Assembly (NCBI GenBank): GCA_018606645.1
Contig: JAGVRI010000009.1
Coordinates: 121,996 to 185,995 of the forward strand
Length of the DNA: 64,000 bases
Source: Chloroflexota bacterium
GTDB taxonomy: Bacteria; Chloroflexota; Anaerolineae; JAAYZQ01
Reading direction: 5' to 3'
The notes below the pieces were generated by a model. That model worked only from the letters and a program-made list of their open reading frames with translations. It had not been told where the DNA came from and did not search any database. A program made the position numbers and the translations under genes. This document shows positions 1-8,203 of this stretch, in pieces; within the stretch, counting starts at the first letter, position 1, and every line of letters begins with the position of its first letter.

Positions 1-274
1 GCACATCCACGAGCACGGCCTGGCCCTGCTGCAACCTGGCCTCTGCTTCCTCCACGGAAATGCGCGGCACATTCGGGTAGGGCAGCGTGCGGCTGGAAAG
101 GGTCGCTTCTGCCCCCGGCAGGAACTGAGAACTCCCGGCAGGGGCCGTTGGTTGGAGTTTATGGTTCCTGATCGACAATAGCGCCCCACCGAGGAGAACC
201 ACAATGGTCATTCCTACGAGAGCGGGGATCAAGAACGGTGCACGAGCGCGCCTGGGTGATCGTACTTTGCTCAA
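1..274 (-). CDS. Membrane-anchored rhodanese-domain protein, N-terminal part (cut by window edge)
   Basis: The minus strand reads inward from a TTG at 274. A stop codon lies five codons upstream in frame, so no earlier start exists, and an AGCAGG-like site precedes the TTG. The product starts with a basic stretch, then one hydrophobic segment (about residues 14-31), a short linker, and YPNVPRISVEEAEARL followed by VLVDV. That is the typical entry into a rhodanese fold, where the strand VLVDVR precedes the rest of the domain. The active-site loop lies beyond the window, so sulfurtransferase activity cannot be judged. It was probably an anchored, outward-facing rhodanese domain. It follows rpoD on the same strand but is separated from it by a terminator. 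Confidence 0.65.
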   Translation of the reverse strand, partial: MSKVRSPRRARAPFLIPALVGMTIVVLLGGALLSIRNHKLQPTAPAGSSQFLPGAEATLSSRTLPYPNVPRISVEEAEARLQQGQAVLVDV

Positions 275-380
275 AAGACCTGCTTTCTAGTCGAGAATGT
301 CATGGGTCTGGTACACTGCAACCTGGCATCTCTCATCAGCAAGGAACCAGACGCCTGCGGCCTCTCCCTTTCCGATAGAG

Positions 381-410
381 AAAAGGCGCCCTGCAAAGCA
401 ACAGGGCGCC
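381..410 (-). terminator. Rho-independent terminator of rpoD
   Basis: A perfect 9-bp stem (GGCGCCCTG / CAGGGCGCC, 385-393 and 402-410) has an 8-base loop and is followed on the minus strand by TTTTCTCT. It begins 17 bases after the rpoD stop codon. Confidence 0.85.
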
Positions 411-427
411 TGATGCAGAGAACCGCC

Positions 428-1669
428 TCAGGACAGGAAATCACGCAGTTTCCGGCTCCGGCTGGGATGGCGCAGCCGGCCCAGGGCCTGCGCTTCGATC
501 TGACGGATTCGCTCTCGCGTAACGCCGAACTTTTTGCCGACTTCTTCCAGTGTGTAGCTATACCCGTCCAGCAGGCCAAAACGCAGTTGCAGGATGCGCA
601 CTTCCCGTGGCGACAACGAGACAAAGATATCATCGAGCTGATCGCGCAGCAACTGCTGAGACGCCTGATCGGTCGGCGAAGGGGCTTCGCTGTCCTCAAT
701 AAAGTCGCCCAGGAAGCTATCGTCCTCTTCTCCCACCGGCATTTCCAGAGAAAGGGGACGCTGCGAGACTTTGATCGTCCGCTCCACTTTCTTGGGGTTC
801 ACCCCCAGCTCTTCCGCGATCTCTTCCACTGTGGGATCGCGCCCCAACTCCTGGACCAACTGCCGGGACACCCGGGCCAGGCGGTTGATCTGCTCATACA
901 TGTGAACCGGCACACGGATGGTGCGGCCTTGATCGGCGATGGCCCGGGTCACGGCCTGGCGGATCCACCAAGTGGCATAGGTGGAAAACTTGTACCCTCG
1001 GCGGTAGTCAAACTTTTTCACGGCCCGGATCAGACCGATGTTCCCTTCCTGGATCAGATCCAGGAACGGCACGCCTCGGCCTACATACTTTTTGGCGACG
1101 CTGACTACTAATCGGGAGTTGGCCTTGATCAAATGTTCCTGGGCTGCCTTGCCATCCTTGACTATCTCCCGCAGTCGCTCGCGCTCCTCTGGGCTCAACC
1201 GGTTGTCTTTGCTCAGGCGTCGCTTGGCCATCCGGCCCGCTTCCATCCGTTTGGCCAGTGCGACCTCTTGCTCCGCCGTTAACAGAGGAATCCGCCCGAT
1301 CTCTTTCAGGTAGAGGCTGATCGAGTCGTCCACATCAATGGCCGACAGATCGACATCTTCGGCGACAGGCTCGAGGGGAGCCACCGCCGGTTTGGTGACT
1401 TCCTCTACCATCGGTTCTTCCAAGTCACTATCGCTGATCTCGATCCCCAGATCAATCAGAGCAGCCAAAGCATCCTCCAGTTGTTCAATCCGCAATTCGG
1501 CTTCAGGGATCGCCTCCATGACATCGTCGTAGGTGACATACCCCTGAGCGCGGCCAAGCTCGATCAATCGCTCGATCGGGTTTGGCTCTTCCTGGACAGG
1601 CTCCAAGGGAGCACTCATCTCTTCAGGCAGAATGGCTTCGTCTTTTCTCCCTGGTCTGATCTCTGCCAT
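428..1669 (-). CDS. rpoD: RNA polymerase primary sigma factor (RpoD/SigA)
   Basis: This is the housekeeping sigma-70 factor that directs RNA polymerase to the TTGACA/TATAAT promoters seen across the window. A short region 1.1-like segment is followed by region 1.2 ([21 protein letters not shown]), region 2 with the RpoD box ([27 protein letters not shown]), region 3, and region 4 with the helix-turn-helix [21 protein letters not shown]. The 413-residue length is normal for a group 1 sigma factor. The ATG at 1669 has an AAGGA site about 10 bases upstream. The frame stays open to another ATG at 1774 (448 residues), which overlaps the stop of a possible leader ORF as ATGA, so the true start is not settled. 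A terminator follows directly. Confidence 0.96.
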   Translation of the reverse strand: MAEIRPGRKDEAILPEEMSAPLEPVQEEPNPIERLIELGRAQGYVTYDDVMEAIPEAELRIEQLEDALAALIDLGIEISDSDLEEPMVEEVTKPAVAPLEPVAEDVDLSAIDVDDSISLYLKEIGRIPLLTAEQEVALAKRMEAGRMAKRRLSKDNRLSPEERERLREIVKDGKAAQEHLIKANSRLVVSVAKKYVGRGVPFLDLIQEGNIGLIRAVKKFDYRRGYKFSTYATWWIRQAVTRAIADQGRTIRVPVHMYEQINRLARVSRQLVQELGRDPTVEEIAEELGVNPKKVERTIKVSQRPLSLEMPVGEEDDSFLGDFIEDSEAPSPTDQASQQLLRDQLDDIFVSLSPREVRILQLRFGLLDGYSYTLEEVGKKFGVTRERIRQIEAQALGRLRHPSRSRKLRDFLS

Positions 1670-1770
1670 AGCGAGTGTGTCCTTCCCTTCCGTTAGAACT
1701 CCTGACTCGTTCTCACGGGATCGATCCTGTGCTGGGGCGATCCCGGACCGAATGCGTCTAGATTTTCCTC

Positions 1771-2058
1771 TCATAGTTTCACATGCTGCAATCGTGTGAT
1801 TGTACGCTCTGTAAACGAAATTCGTCTGTAATCCTGCTTACAAAACCTCCTCACGGCAAGGCAACCTGGGACAGTTCTTGGCCCGAATAGACGGTTTACT
1901 GGACTCGGGAACTGTGCAGAATGATCCTGCGTAGAGCCATATGGTACCGAGGGGTACAACCGCGTACTGAAAACGCGCTCTCTAATCCACCGTTCCGCCT
2001 GGATCTCGTACCTATTCTCGCCCCAGAGTCCCTTGCCGACACCAGGAGGGCAAATCAT
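1771..2058 (-). CDS. Possible leaderless upstream ORF in the rpoD leader (95 codons)
   Basis: An ATG at 2058 lies 8 bases past the -10 box of the rpoD promoter, the same spacing as at the leaderless gene starting at 28565. The frame stays open for 95 codons and ends in a TGA at 1771-1773 that overlaps the upstream candidate ATG of rpoD (1774) as ATGA. The predicted peptide is Arg-rich, without a recognisable domain. Position and coupling suggest a regulatory upstream ORF. Chance openness is a serious alternative. Confidence 0.25.
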   Translation of the reverse strand: MICPPGVGKGLWGENRYEIQAERWIRERVFSTRLYPSVPYGSTQDHSAQFPSPVNRLFGPRTVPGCLAVRRFCKQDYRRISFTERTITRLQHVKL

Positions 2059-2065
2059 TAACTCT

Positions 2066-2093
2066 ATTATACCACGAAAAAAGGAAATGTGAA
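2066..2093 (-). promoter_or_regulatory. Promoter of rpoD transcript
   Basis: On the minus strand, TTCACA (2093-2088), a 16-base spacer and a consensus TATAAT (2071-2066) point toward rpoD. The expected start of transcription is near 2059, which leaves a leader of about 390 bases. Confidence 0.65.
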
Positions 2094-2156
2094 CCCCCCA
2101 ATTTTCATGAATTTTTCATCAATTTCCATCGCGCAGTTCAGAGAGCAAGTGCATAT

Positions 2157-2185
2157 TTGACTTTTGCTTCCCTCTCCTGTAGAAT
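2157..2185 (+). promoter_or_regulatory. Promoter of hppA
   Basis: TTGACT (2157-2162), a 17-base spacer and TAGAAT (2180-2185). Transcription would start near 2192, giving a 5' leader of about 100 bases before hppA. Confidence 0.75.
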
Positions 2186-2291
2186 AGGCGCGTTTGCGGC
2201 GACCAAAGAGCCCAAGGAGTGCCGTGGGCTTTGTGTCTGACGAAGACACGACCCATAAATACCATACCATCATCGTACGGAGGGAAACCGG

Positions 2292-4547
2292 ATGCGAGAA
2301 CTGAGTGGACTCGAACAGAACATGCTATGGGGTGTCATCGTCGTGGCGTTTGTCAGTCTGTTGTACGCCTATTGGTTGTGGCGGGACACACTGCGACGGG
2401 ACAAGGGAGCTCCGCAAATGCAGAAGGTGTGGAGCGCCATCAAGACGGGGGCCAACGCCTATTTGCAGCGACAACTCCGGACCATCCTGCCGATTCTGGT
2501 GCTGCTGGCCGTGGTGCTGTTCTTCAGCGTCTATGTCGTCAAGCCCTCGCGCGAGGCGTTGGCCATGTTCCAGACGGAACAGGCGGCCCGGCTTTGGATC
2601 GGGATCGGGCGCATGGTGGCGTTTATTATCGGCGCTTCGTTCTCGACTCTGGTCGGGCAGTTGGGCATGCGGGTAGCCATCGAGGGCAACATCCGGGTGG
2701 CGGCCATGGCGGCGAAGGAGAACTATAATGGAGCCTTGACGGTCGCCTACCGCGCCGGCACCTTTACCGGGATGTTGACAGACGGTCTGGGACTGTTGGG
2801 CGGAACCACGATCTTTATGATCTTTGGCAAAGCTGCTCCTGATGCCTTGTTGGGGTTCGGCTTTGGCGGCACATTGGTGGCCCTGTTCATGCGCATCGGC
2901 GGCGGCATCTATACCAAGGCGGCGGATGTCGGGGCTGACCTGGTCGGGAAAGTGGAGCAAGGCCTGCCTGAGGATGACCCGCGCAACGCAGCCGTCGTGG
3001 CGGATCTCGTCGGCGATAATGTGGGGGACTGCGCTGGCATGGCCGCCGACATCTTTGAGAGCTACGAAGTGACCATCGTTTCGACCTTGATCCTGGGTCT
3101 GGTCCTTCTCCATGAAACGGGGAACACCTTCTGGATCGTCTATCCCCTCATCGTGCGGGCCATCGGCGTCATCTCGTCCATCCTGGGGACCTTTACGGTA
3201 CCGGTCTGGGAAGGGTTCCCGATCAAATTTCTGCGGGCCCGCGACGCCGAAGAGGCGATGTTCCGCTCTTATGAAGTGTCGAGCGTCAATACCGTCTTTT
3301 GGGCCTTTATCTTTTCCTGGTTCTATGCCCATGAGTGGCAACTGGCGTTGCTGAACGCCATCGGGGTCGGACTGGCGGTGGTATTTAACCCGCTGACCTC
3401 ACTATTCACCTCGGCCAAGCGCAAGCCGGTACGCGAGATCGCCGAATCCACCCAGACCGGAGCGGCAACTACTATCCTGTCCGGCCTGGCGGTAGGGATG
3501 GAAGCGAGCGTCTGGAGTCTGGTCGCGATTGTGGTCGCCTTGGGAGCCAGCCTGGTCGTATTCCATGGCGAACCTCTCATCTATATGCTCTATGGCGTGG
3601 CGATGGTTGGCATCGGCATGCTGTCCCACACCGGGAACAACGTGGCCATGGATTCCTACGGTCCTATCTCGGACAATGCCAATGGGATCGGGGAGATGGC
3701 GAGTGTCAGCGACAAGGCGTGGCATCTCCTGGCCGAATTGGACGCGGTAGGGAACACGACCAAGGCGATCACCAAGCAGGTAGCCATCGCCTCGGCGGTG
3801 ATCGCGGCTACGGCGCTCTTTTTCTCGTTTGTGGCCGACGCACTCACCCTCGCCTATCCAGGTACGCCGATCGCTGAGCTACTGGACCGGGGCATCCCCG
3901 TCTCTACGCTGGATGGTACCATCGGATTTCTGCTCGGTGGGGCGCTGCCTTTCCTCTTCTCTGCGTTCGCCCTGCGGGCGGTGGCGCGAGGGGCGAATCT
4001 GGTGGTGCAAGAGGTACGCAAGCAATTCCGGGTCCCAGGCGTGTTGGAGGGCACGGTCACCCCGGATTACGGCAAAGTGGTGGGGATCACCACTGCCGCT
4101 GCCCAGAAGGAATTGATCAGCCTGGTTGCCTTGTCGGTCGGGGTTCCTCTGCTGGTGGGTATCATCTTTAAGGTACAAGCTCTAGGGACCTTCCTGGCCG
4201 GCGTCATCCTGTCGGGCCAGTTGTTGGCCGTCTTTATGGCCATCGCCGGCGGGGCGCTGGACAATGCCAAGAAATACGTCGAAGATGGTCACTATGGCGG
4301 CAAGGGCTCTCCGGCCCATAAAGCTGGCGTAGAGGGGGATACGGTGGGTGATCCTCTGAAAGATACGGCCGGACCGGCCCTCAACCCGATGATCAAGGTG
4401 GTAAACCTGGTCAGTTTGCTGGCCGCGCCTCTGATCATTGAAGGCGAGGGAAAGCCAGGCATGTGGGTGGCCCTGGTCATCCTGATCGCGCTTGTGCTGT
4501 GGGCGATCTGGCAAAGCAAAAGAGAAGCCCGGGCAGAGGCTGCTTAA
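2292..4547 (+). CDS. hppA: Membrane-bound H+-translocating pyrophosphatase, K+-insensitive type
   Basis: The enzyme hydrolyses cytosolic pyrophosphate and pumps protons across the membrane. The 751 residues contain about 16 membrane segments. The substrate loop reads DVGADLVGKVEQGLPEDDPR (about residues 212-231), followed by VGDNVGDCAGMAADIFESY. Other family blocks are DNANGIGEMA and the C-terminal GDTVGDPLKDTAGPALNPMI. The motif GNTTKA (about 487-492) has Lys at the position that is Ala in potassium-dependent enzymes, so the potassium-independent, proton-pumping class is expected. Sodium pumping is unlikely because the known Na+-PPases are potassium-dependent. A GGAGGG site 7 bases before the ATG supports the start. 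It stands alone between its own promoter and a shared terminator. Confidence 0.95.
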   Translation: MRELSGLEQNMLWGVIVVAFVSLLYAYWLWRDTLRRDKGAPQMQKVWSAIKTGANAYLQRQLRTILPILVLLAVVLFFSVYVVKPSREALAMFQTEQAARLWIGIGRMVAFIIGASFSTLVGQLGMRVAIEGNIRVAAMAAKENYNGALTVAYRAGTFTGMLTDGLGLLGGTTIFMIFGKAAPDALLGFGFGGTLVALFMRIGGGIYTKAADVGADLVGKVEQGLPEDDPRNAAVVADLVGDNVGDCAGMAADIFESYEVTIVSTLILGLVLLHETGNTFWIVYPLIVRAIGVISSILGTFTVPVWEGFPIKFLRARDAEEAMFRSYEVSSVNTVFWAFIFSWFYAHEWQLALLNAIGVGLAVVFNPLTSLFTSAKRKPVREIAESTQTGAATTILSGLAVGMEASVWSLVAIVVALGASLVVFHGEPLIYMLYGVAMVGIGMLSHTGNNVAMDSYGPISDNANGIGEMASVSDKAWHLLAELDAVGNTTKAITKQVAIASAVIAATALFFSFVADALTLAYPGTPIAELLDRGIPVSTLDGTIGFLLGGALPFLFSAFALRAVARGANLVVQEVRKQFRVPGVLEGTVTPDYGKVVGITTAAAQKELISLVALSVGVPLLVGIIFKVQALGTFLAGVILSGQLLAVFMAIAGGALDNAKKYVEDGHYGGKGSPAHKAGVEGDTVGDPLKDTAGPALNPMIKVVNLVSLLAAPLIIEGEGKPGMWVALVILIALVLWAIWQSKREARAEAA

Positions 4548-4569
4548 CGCCAAAAGTAGCGACGGATGA

Positions 4570-4600
4570 AGGGGCTGAAGAAGGATTTTCTTCAGCCCCT
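4570..4600. terminator. Bidirectional terminator between hppA and tyrS
   Basis: A perfect 13-bp stem (AGGGGCTGAAGAA at 4570-4582, complement at 4588-4600) with a 5-base loop lies between the convergent stop codons of hppA (4547) and tyrS (4608). The arms are A/T-rich at the loop end and only a weak T-run follows on either side. Confidence 0.75.
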
Positions 4601-4607
4601 TCTGTGT

Positions 4608-5849
4608 TCAGGCCGTTCCCCGGACCACAATTCGGTGGTAGCGCTTTTTGCCAACCCTGAGTAAAAGGAAGCCATCCGCCAGATGGCTGGTCGTGATCAG
4701 AAGTTCAGGGCTGGTCACCGGAGCGTCGTTGAGATAGGCTCCTCCCTGTTGAATAAGACGACGGGCTTCACTGCGGGAGGCGCATAGGCCAGCCCGAACA
4801 AACAACTCAGGAACGGGGATGCCGGCCGCCAATTCTGAGGCTTCGAGTTCTGTGGTCGGCACCGCATCGGTCACGATCCGCTCTCTGAATAGCTTTCGGG
4901 ATGCTTCCTGTGCCTCGCGGGCAGCCGTTTCGCCGTGGGCGATGCGAGTGGCTTCAAAGGCCAGCACCTCCTTGGCCTGACGGATATCCGCACCGGTCAG
5001 GCGGCCCAGGGCCCGCACCTGGTCCATCGGCAGGAAGGTAAAGATGGCCAGGAAACGTTCGACATCAGCATCTTCAGTGTTGATCCAATACTGGTAATAT
5101 TCATAGGGAGGTACCCGCTCCGGATCGAGCCAAACCGCCCCCATCTCGGTCTTGCCCATCTTGGTGCCCGAGGCGGTGGTGACCAGAGGGAAGGTGGCGG
5201 CATAGGCCTGCCCGCCCTCGGCGCGACGGATCAGATCCACGCCGGCCAGGATGTTGCCCCACTGATCATTGCCCCCCATCTGGAGAACACAACCATATTT
5301 CCGGTAGACATACAGAAAATCATACGCCTGGAGCAGCATATAGTTGAACTCGAGGAAATTGAGCCCCCCCTCGCTCTCGTAGCGCACCCGATAGGCCTCA
5401 GCGGCCAGCATCCGGTTCACGCTAAAGTGGCGGCCGATATCGCGCAGAAATTCCAGATAGTTGAGCGGACGCAACCAGTCGCCGTTGTTGAGCATCAATG
5501 CCCGTCCTTCGGAAAAATCCAGGAAACGGGACATCTGTGCTTTCAGGGTGACCAGGTTGGCATCAATCTGTTCTACGCTGAGCAACTTGCGCATCTCCGA
5601 TTTACCGCTGGGATCGCCGATCAGACCGGTGCCACCGCCCATGATGGCGATGGGACGATGGCCGTGACGCTGCATGTGAGCGAGGGCCATGATCGGCACC
5701 AGATTCCCCACGTGAAAGCTGGGCGCACTGGGGTCAAACCCCACATAGCAAGTGATCGGCCGCTCTACAGCCGCGCGCAAGCCCTCCGCGTCCGACACCT
5801 GTTCGATAAAGCCTCGTTCGGTCAAGATGTCGAATACGTTGCTGGTCAT
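4608..5849 (-). CDS. tyrS: Tyrosyl-tRNA synthetase
   Basis: A class I synthetase that charges tRNA-Tyr. The N-terminal Rossmann domain has YVGFDPSAPSFHVGN (HVGN, residues 46-49, is the HIGH motif) and GDPSGK. The KMSKS loop is KMGKT, as is usual for bacterial TyrRS. The C-terminal S4 RNA-binding domain (GLCASRSEARRLIQQGGAYL) is complete. The second ATG (5849) is chosen over the one at 5858, because the GAGAGG site abuts the first ATG but lies 9 bases before the second. The untranslated leader is only about 30 bases, so there is no T-box. Confidence 0.95.
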   Translation of the reverse strand: MTSNVFDILTERGFIEQVSDAEGLRAAVERPITCYVGFDPSAPSFHVGNLVPIMALAHMQRHGHRPIAIMGGGTGLIGDPSGKSEMRKLLSVEQIDANLVTLKAQMSRFLDFSEGRALMLNNGDWLRPLNYLEFLRDIGRHFSVNRMLAAEAYRVRYESEGGLNFLEFNYMLLQAYDFLYVYRKYGCVLQMGGNDQWGNILAGVDLIRRAEGGQAYAATFPLVTTASGTKMGKTEMGAVWLDPERVPPYEYYQYWINTEDADVERFLAIFTFLPMDQVRALGRLTGADIRQAKEVLAFEATRIAHGETAAREAQEASRKLFRERIVTDAVPTTELEASELAAGIPVPELFVRAGLCASRSEARRLIQQGGAYLNDAPVTSPELLITTSHLADGFLLLRVGKKRYHRIVVRGTA

Positions 5850-5888
5850 GAATGGCATCCTCTCGTTCGATTCTTCAGGCTATCTGCT

Positions 5889-5917
5889 AGTATAACACGA
5901 CCTCGGGATTTTGCCAA
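5889..5917 (-). promoter_or_regulatory. Promoter of tyrS
   Basis: On the minus strand, TTGGCA (5917-5912), a 17-base spacer and TATACT (5894-5889). Transcription would start near 5882. Confidence 0.75.
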
Positions 5918-5990
5918 ACAAACCCTCCCGCAGTCTGGTGATGGGTGGGCGTGCGCTGGTCAGCGCGTCCGGTGCATTTCCCTTTGCGAT

Positions 5991-6019
5991 TTGGCGGCAT
6001 GGACCGTTTATGCTATACT
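5991..6019 (+). promoter_or_regulatory. Promoter of the ABC1 kinase gene, giving a nearly leaderless mRNA
   Basis: TTGGCG (5991-5996), a 17-base spacer and TATACT (6014-6019). The ATG at 6029 is only 10 bases past the -10 box, so the transcript would begin at or within a few bases of the start codon. This rules out the upstream in-frame ATG at 5945. Confidence 0.7.
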
Positions 6020-6028
6020 TGCTCTCCG

Positions 6029-7987
6029 ATGGCTGAAATTCCACTGCAACAACCCTATACGCCCCAATTCGTGGAGGCCCAGCTCAAGGCGGTGGGCTTT
6101 TGGCGCGCACTCAGCCGTGTCCTGCAAATCGTGAGCGTCTTGCTGGGAGTGCTCTGGATGCGGCTGATCGAGCGCTGGAAGTGGACCTATCGCTCAGGCG
6201 AAACGATGGAGCACCGTCAACGCCGCCGGGCTGAGTGGCTGCGGGATCGGCTCATCAGGCTGGGACCGGCGTTTGTCAAGATCGGACAGGCCCTCGGCAC
6301 GCGGCCCGATCTGTTGCCGCTGGCCTATCTCCAGGCCCTGGCCGACCTGTACGATCGGTTGCCCTCGTTTCCCAATGAAATGGCCTTTGCCTGTATCGAG
6401 CAGGAACTGGGGTGGAAACCCGAGACCCTGTTCCAGCGTTTCGATCCAGAGCCCTTTGCCGCTGCCAGCCTGGGACAAGTCTATCACGCCGTGACTCACC
6501 AAGGCCACGAAGTGGCCGTCAAGGTGCAACGCCCTGATCTGGTGCAAACGATCGGCCTGGACCTGGCTCTGATCCGTCGTTTGGCGCTCTTGATTGAGCG
6601 TTTCCCCTCCCTGAGCCGAGGTTTGCCGTGGACGAGCCTGGTGGATGAATTCGGCGCCAAGCTCTTTGAGGAACTGGATTATGTCCATGAAGCCTGTCTG
6701 ACCGAGCAGTTTCGCACCTACATTCAGGGGATACCCGGAGTGTATGCGCCGCGCGTGTATTGGGAGTATACCAGCCGCCGGGTATTAACGACGGAATATA
6801 TTGATGGCATCCGCATCCTGGAAAAGGACAAACTCCGGGCTGTGGGTGTGCCACCTCGGGTTCTGTTAAGCCTGGGAGTCCGAGCCAACCTGCAGCAGCT
6901 TTTTGAGCACGGTTTTTTTCATGCCGATCCCCATCCTGGCAACCTGCTCGTCCGTCCGACGGATGGCGCGCTGGTGTTCATTGATTTCGGGATGGTCGGC
7001 AGGATCCGACCCGAACAAAGGCTGCGAATCCTGGAGATCTTTGTCGATGTGATCAACCGCCGTCCGGAAAATCTCAAGGAGAACCTGATTGCCCTGGGCT
7101 GTTTGCAACCAGACGCCCGCTGGGATGAGTTGATGCCGCTGGCCACCCGGTTGTTCAAATCCCTGTTCGGCGATGCGGAGCGCCGCCATACTTTCCAGGA
7201 GGTGACTCACAGCTTTGCCCCGTTGATCTATACCTACCGATTCCGCATCCCAGCCGACTTTGCCTACATTGTGCGGGCGATTATGACCCTGGAAGGGATC
7301 AGCCTGCAATTGGATCCCGAATTTGACATCTGGACCGTCTCGGCGCCATATGCGGCGCGGATGATGCTCACCGTTCCCAACCCGCGTCTGCGTCAGCGGC
7401 TGATGGCCGAGCTCCTCACCCCAGAGGGGGGACTGAACTGGTCGCGATTTGGACAGTTGGTGGCGTTGGCGATGCATGAGACCCCCTTCCGTCTTGAGAC
7501 CGAGGGGTTGATCGACGCGGCCCTGGATATGCTCCTTTCCCCGGAAGGAGCCGCCTTGCGCCGTGCGTTCATCGCCGATCTCCTGAATGATTCCGGTTCA
7601 GCCGCAGAACAGGTAAGAAGGCTGGCGCTCTTGCTCGCCAGCGATCGCTCCCTTTCCGGGCAGGCGATTCTGAACCGGCTGGTGGCCTTTCTCCTGTCGC
7701 CGGCCGGAGAAGAGACGCGAAAGCAGTTGGTTGCTGGCTTGCAGACCAACGGCCGTCTTGATCTACTGCGGGTTGTGGAACTGGCCAGCCTGGCCAGGCA
7801 GTTGCACCCCGACTTTCGGGTAACAACGCTCCTCCGCGTGTTGAGCGGTTATCTTCTCTCTGAGGAAGGCAAGCCAGTCCGCAACAAATTGCTAAAGGCC
7901 GGGACCCAGCAGGTGGTGGGCACCCTGGTCCATGCCATGGGGCGTCTGTCCGGAGTGTCCTACACCCCGTCCCGGGCCATGGGATAG
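6029..7987 (+). CDS. ABC1/AarF/UbiB family atypical protein kinase-like ATPase
   Basis: The family has a protein-kinase-like fold and supports isoprenoid quinone or lipid metabolism in bacteria; the substrate here is unknown. The KxGQ motif (FVKIGQALGTRPD, about residue 85) is followed by the Ala-rich loop AAASLGQV and the lysine strand VAVKVQRP. ELDYVHEA, the catalytic HADPHPGN (about 297) and the metal-binding FIDFGM (about 316) come after. The 652-residue length exceeds the roughly 550 of E. coli UbiB because of a long helical C-terminal half. No UbiE or UbiA neighbours are present to tie it to quinone synthesis. The start is fixed by the promoter, not by a ribosome site, since none is visible. 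Confidence 0.9.
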   Translation: MAEIPLQQPYTPQFVEAQLKAVGFWRALSRVLQIVSVLLGVLWMRLIERWKWTYRSGETMEHRQRRRAEWLRDRLIRLGPAFVKIGQALGTRPDLLPLAYLQALADLYDRLPSFPNEMAFACIEQELGWKPETLFQRFDPEPFAAASLGQVYHAVTHQGHEVAVKVQRPDLVQTIGLDLALIRRLALLIERFPSLSRGLPWTSLVDEFGAKLFEELDYVHEACLTEQFRTYIQGIPGVYAPRVYWEYTSRRVLTTEYIDGIRILEKDKLRAVGVPPRVLLSLGVRANLQQLFEHGFFHADPHPGNLLVRPTDGALVFIDFGMVGRIRPEQRLRILEIFVDVINRRPENLKENLIALGCLQPDARWDELMPLATRLFKSLFGDAERRHTFQEVTHSFAPLIYTYRFRIPADFAYIVRAIMTLEGISLQLDPEFDIWTVSAPYAARMMLTVPNPRLRQRLMAELLTPEGGLNWSRFGQLVALAMHETPFRLETEGLIDAALDMLLSPEGAALRRAFIADLLNDSGSAAEQVRRLALLLASDRSLSGQAILNRLVAFLLSPAGEETRKQLVAGLQTNGRLDLLRVVELASLARQLHPDFRVTTLLRVLSGYLLSEEGKPVRNKLLKAGTQQVVGTLVHAMGRLSGVSYTPSRAMG

Positions 7988-8005
7988 GCAACGGCTTGCG
8001 CATAA

Positions 8006-8034
8006 AGGCCCGGTTCCTGCTCGAAACCGGGCCT
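8006..8034. terminator. Hairpin terminator between convergent kinase and ABC ATPase genes
   Basis: A perfect 10-bp stem (AGGCCCGGTT at 8006-8015, AACCGGGCCT at 8025-8034) with a 9-base loop lies 19 bases after the kinase stop. On the minus strand it is followed by TTTATG; on the plus strand no T-run follows, so efficiency in that direction is doubtful. Confidence 0.55.
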
Positions 8035-8163
8035 CCTTCGAAAATAGACCGCTCCCCGCATCCGGGAGTCGAGGCTTCAGCCGGACCACCGCCTGAAGGC
8101 TCCATTCCCCCCACCCGGAGTCGCGCCCTCCGCCACCGGCCCCTGGATATTTCCATCCCTTGT
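8035..8163 (+). repeat. Dispersed intergenic repeat, family A, copy 1
   Basis: About 128 bases align without large gaps to 14753-14880, both in plus orientation. Shared blocks are ATAGACCGCTCCCCGCA, GTCGAGGCTTCAGCCGG, ACCGCCTGAAGGCTCCA and CCACCCGGAGTCG. The centre can fold, with GAGGCTTCAG facing CTGAAGGCTC (one mismatch) around a 12-base loop. It encodes no recognisable protein and lies between convergent genes. Confidence 0.75.
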
Positions 8164-8203
8164 CGCCCTGGCCGGGACGGGGAACTCCCTCGGCAAGCCC
8201 GTG

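Larger units (their letters stand above)
1670..2291. other. Divergent intergenic region between rpoD and hppA
   Basis: This 620-base stretch holds two divergent promoters, one for rpoD (minus, 2066-2093) and one for hppA (plus, 2157-2185). Between the rpoD promoter and gene lie about 390 bases of leader. The leader contains an open 95-codon frame and a nested inverted repeat: ACAGTTC at 1871-1877 pairs with GAACTGT at 1909-1915, with an inner CCGA/TCGG. It is less G+C-rich than the neighbouring genes. No recognised RNA family was seen. Confidence 0.6.

Noticed and set aside
5850-5888. T-box or other leader regulation of tyrS
   Set aside because: The promoter leaves only about 30 bases of leader, too short for a T-box.
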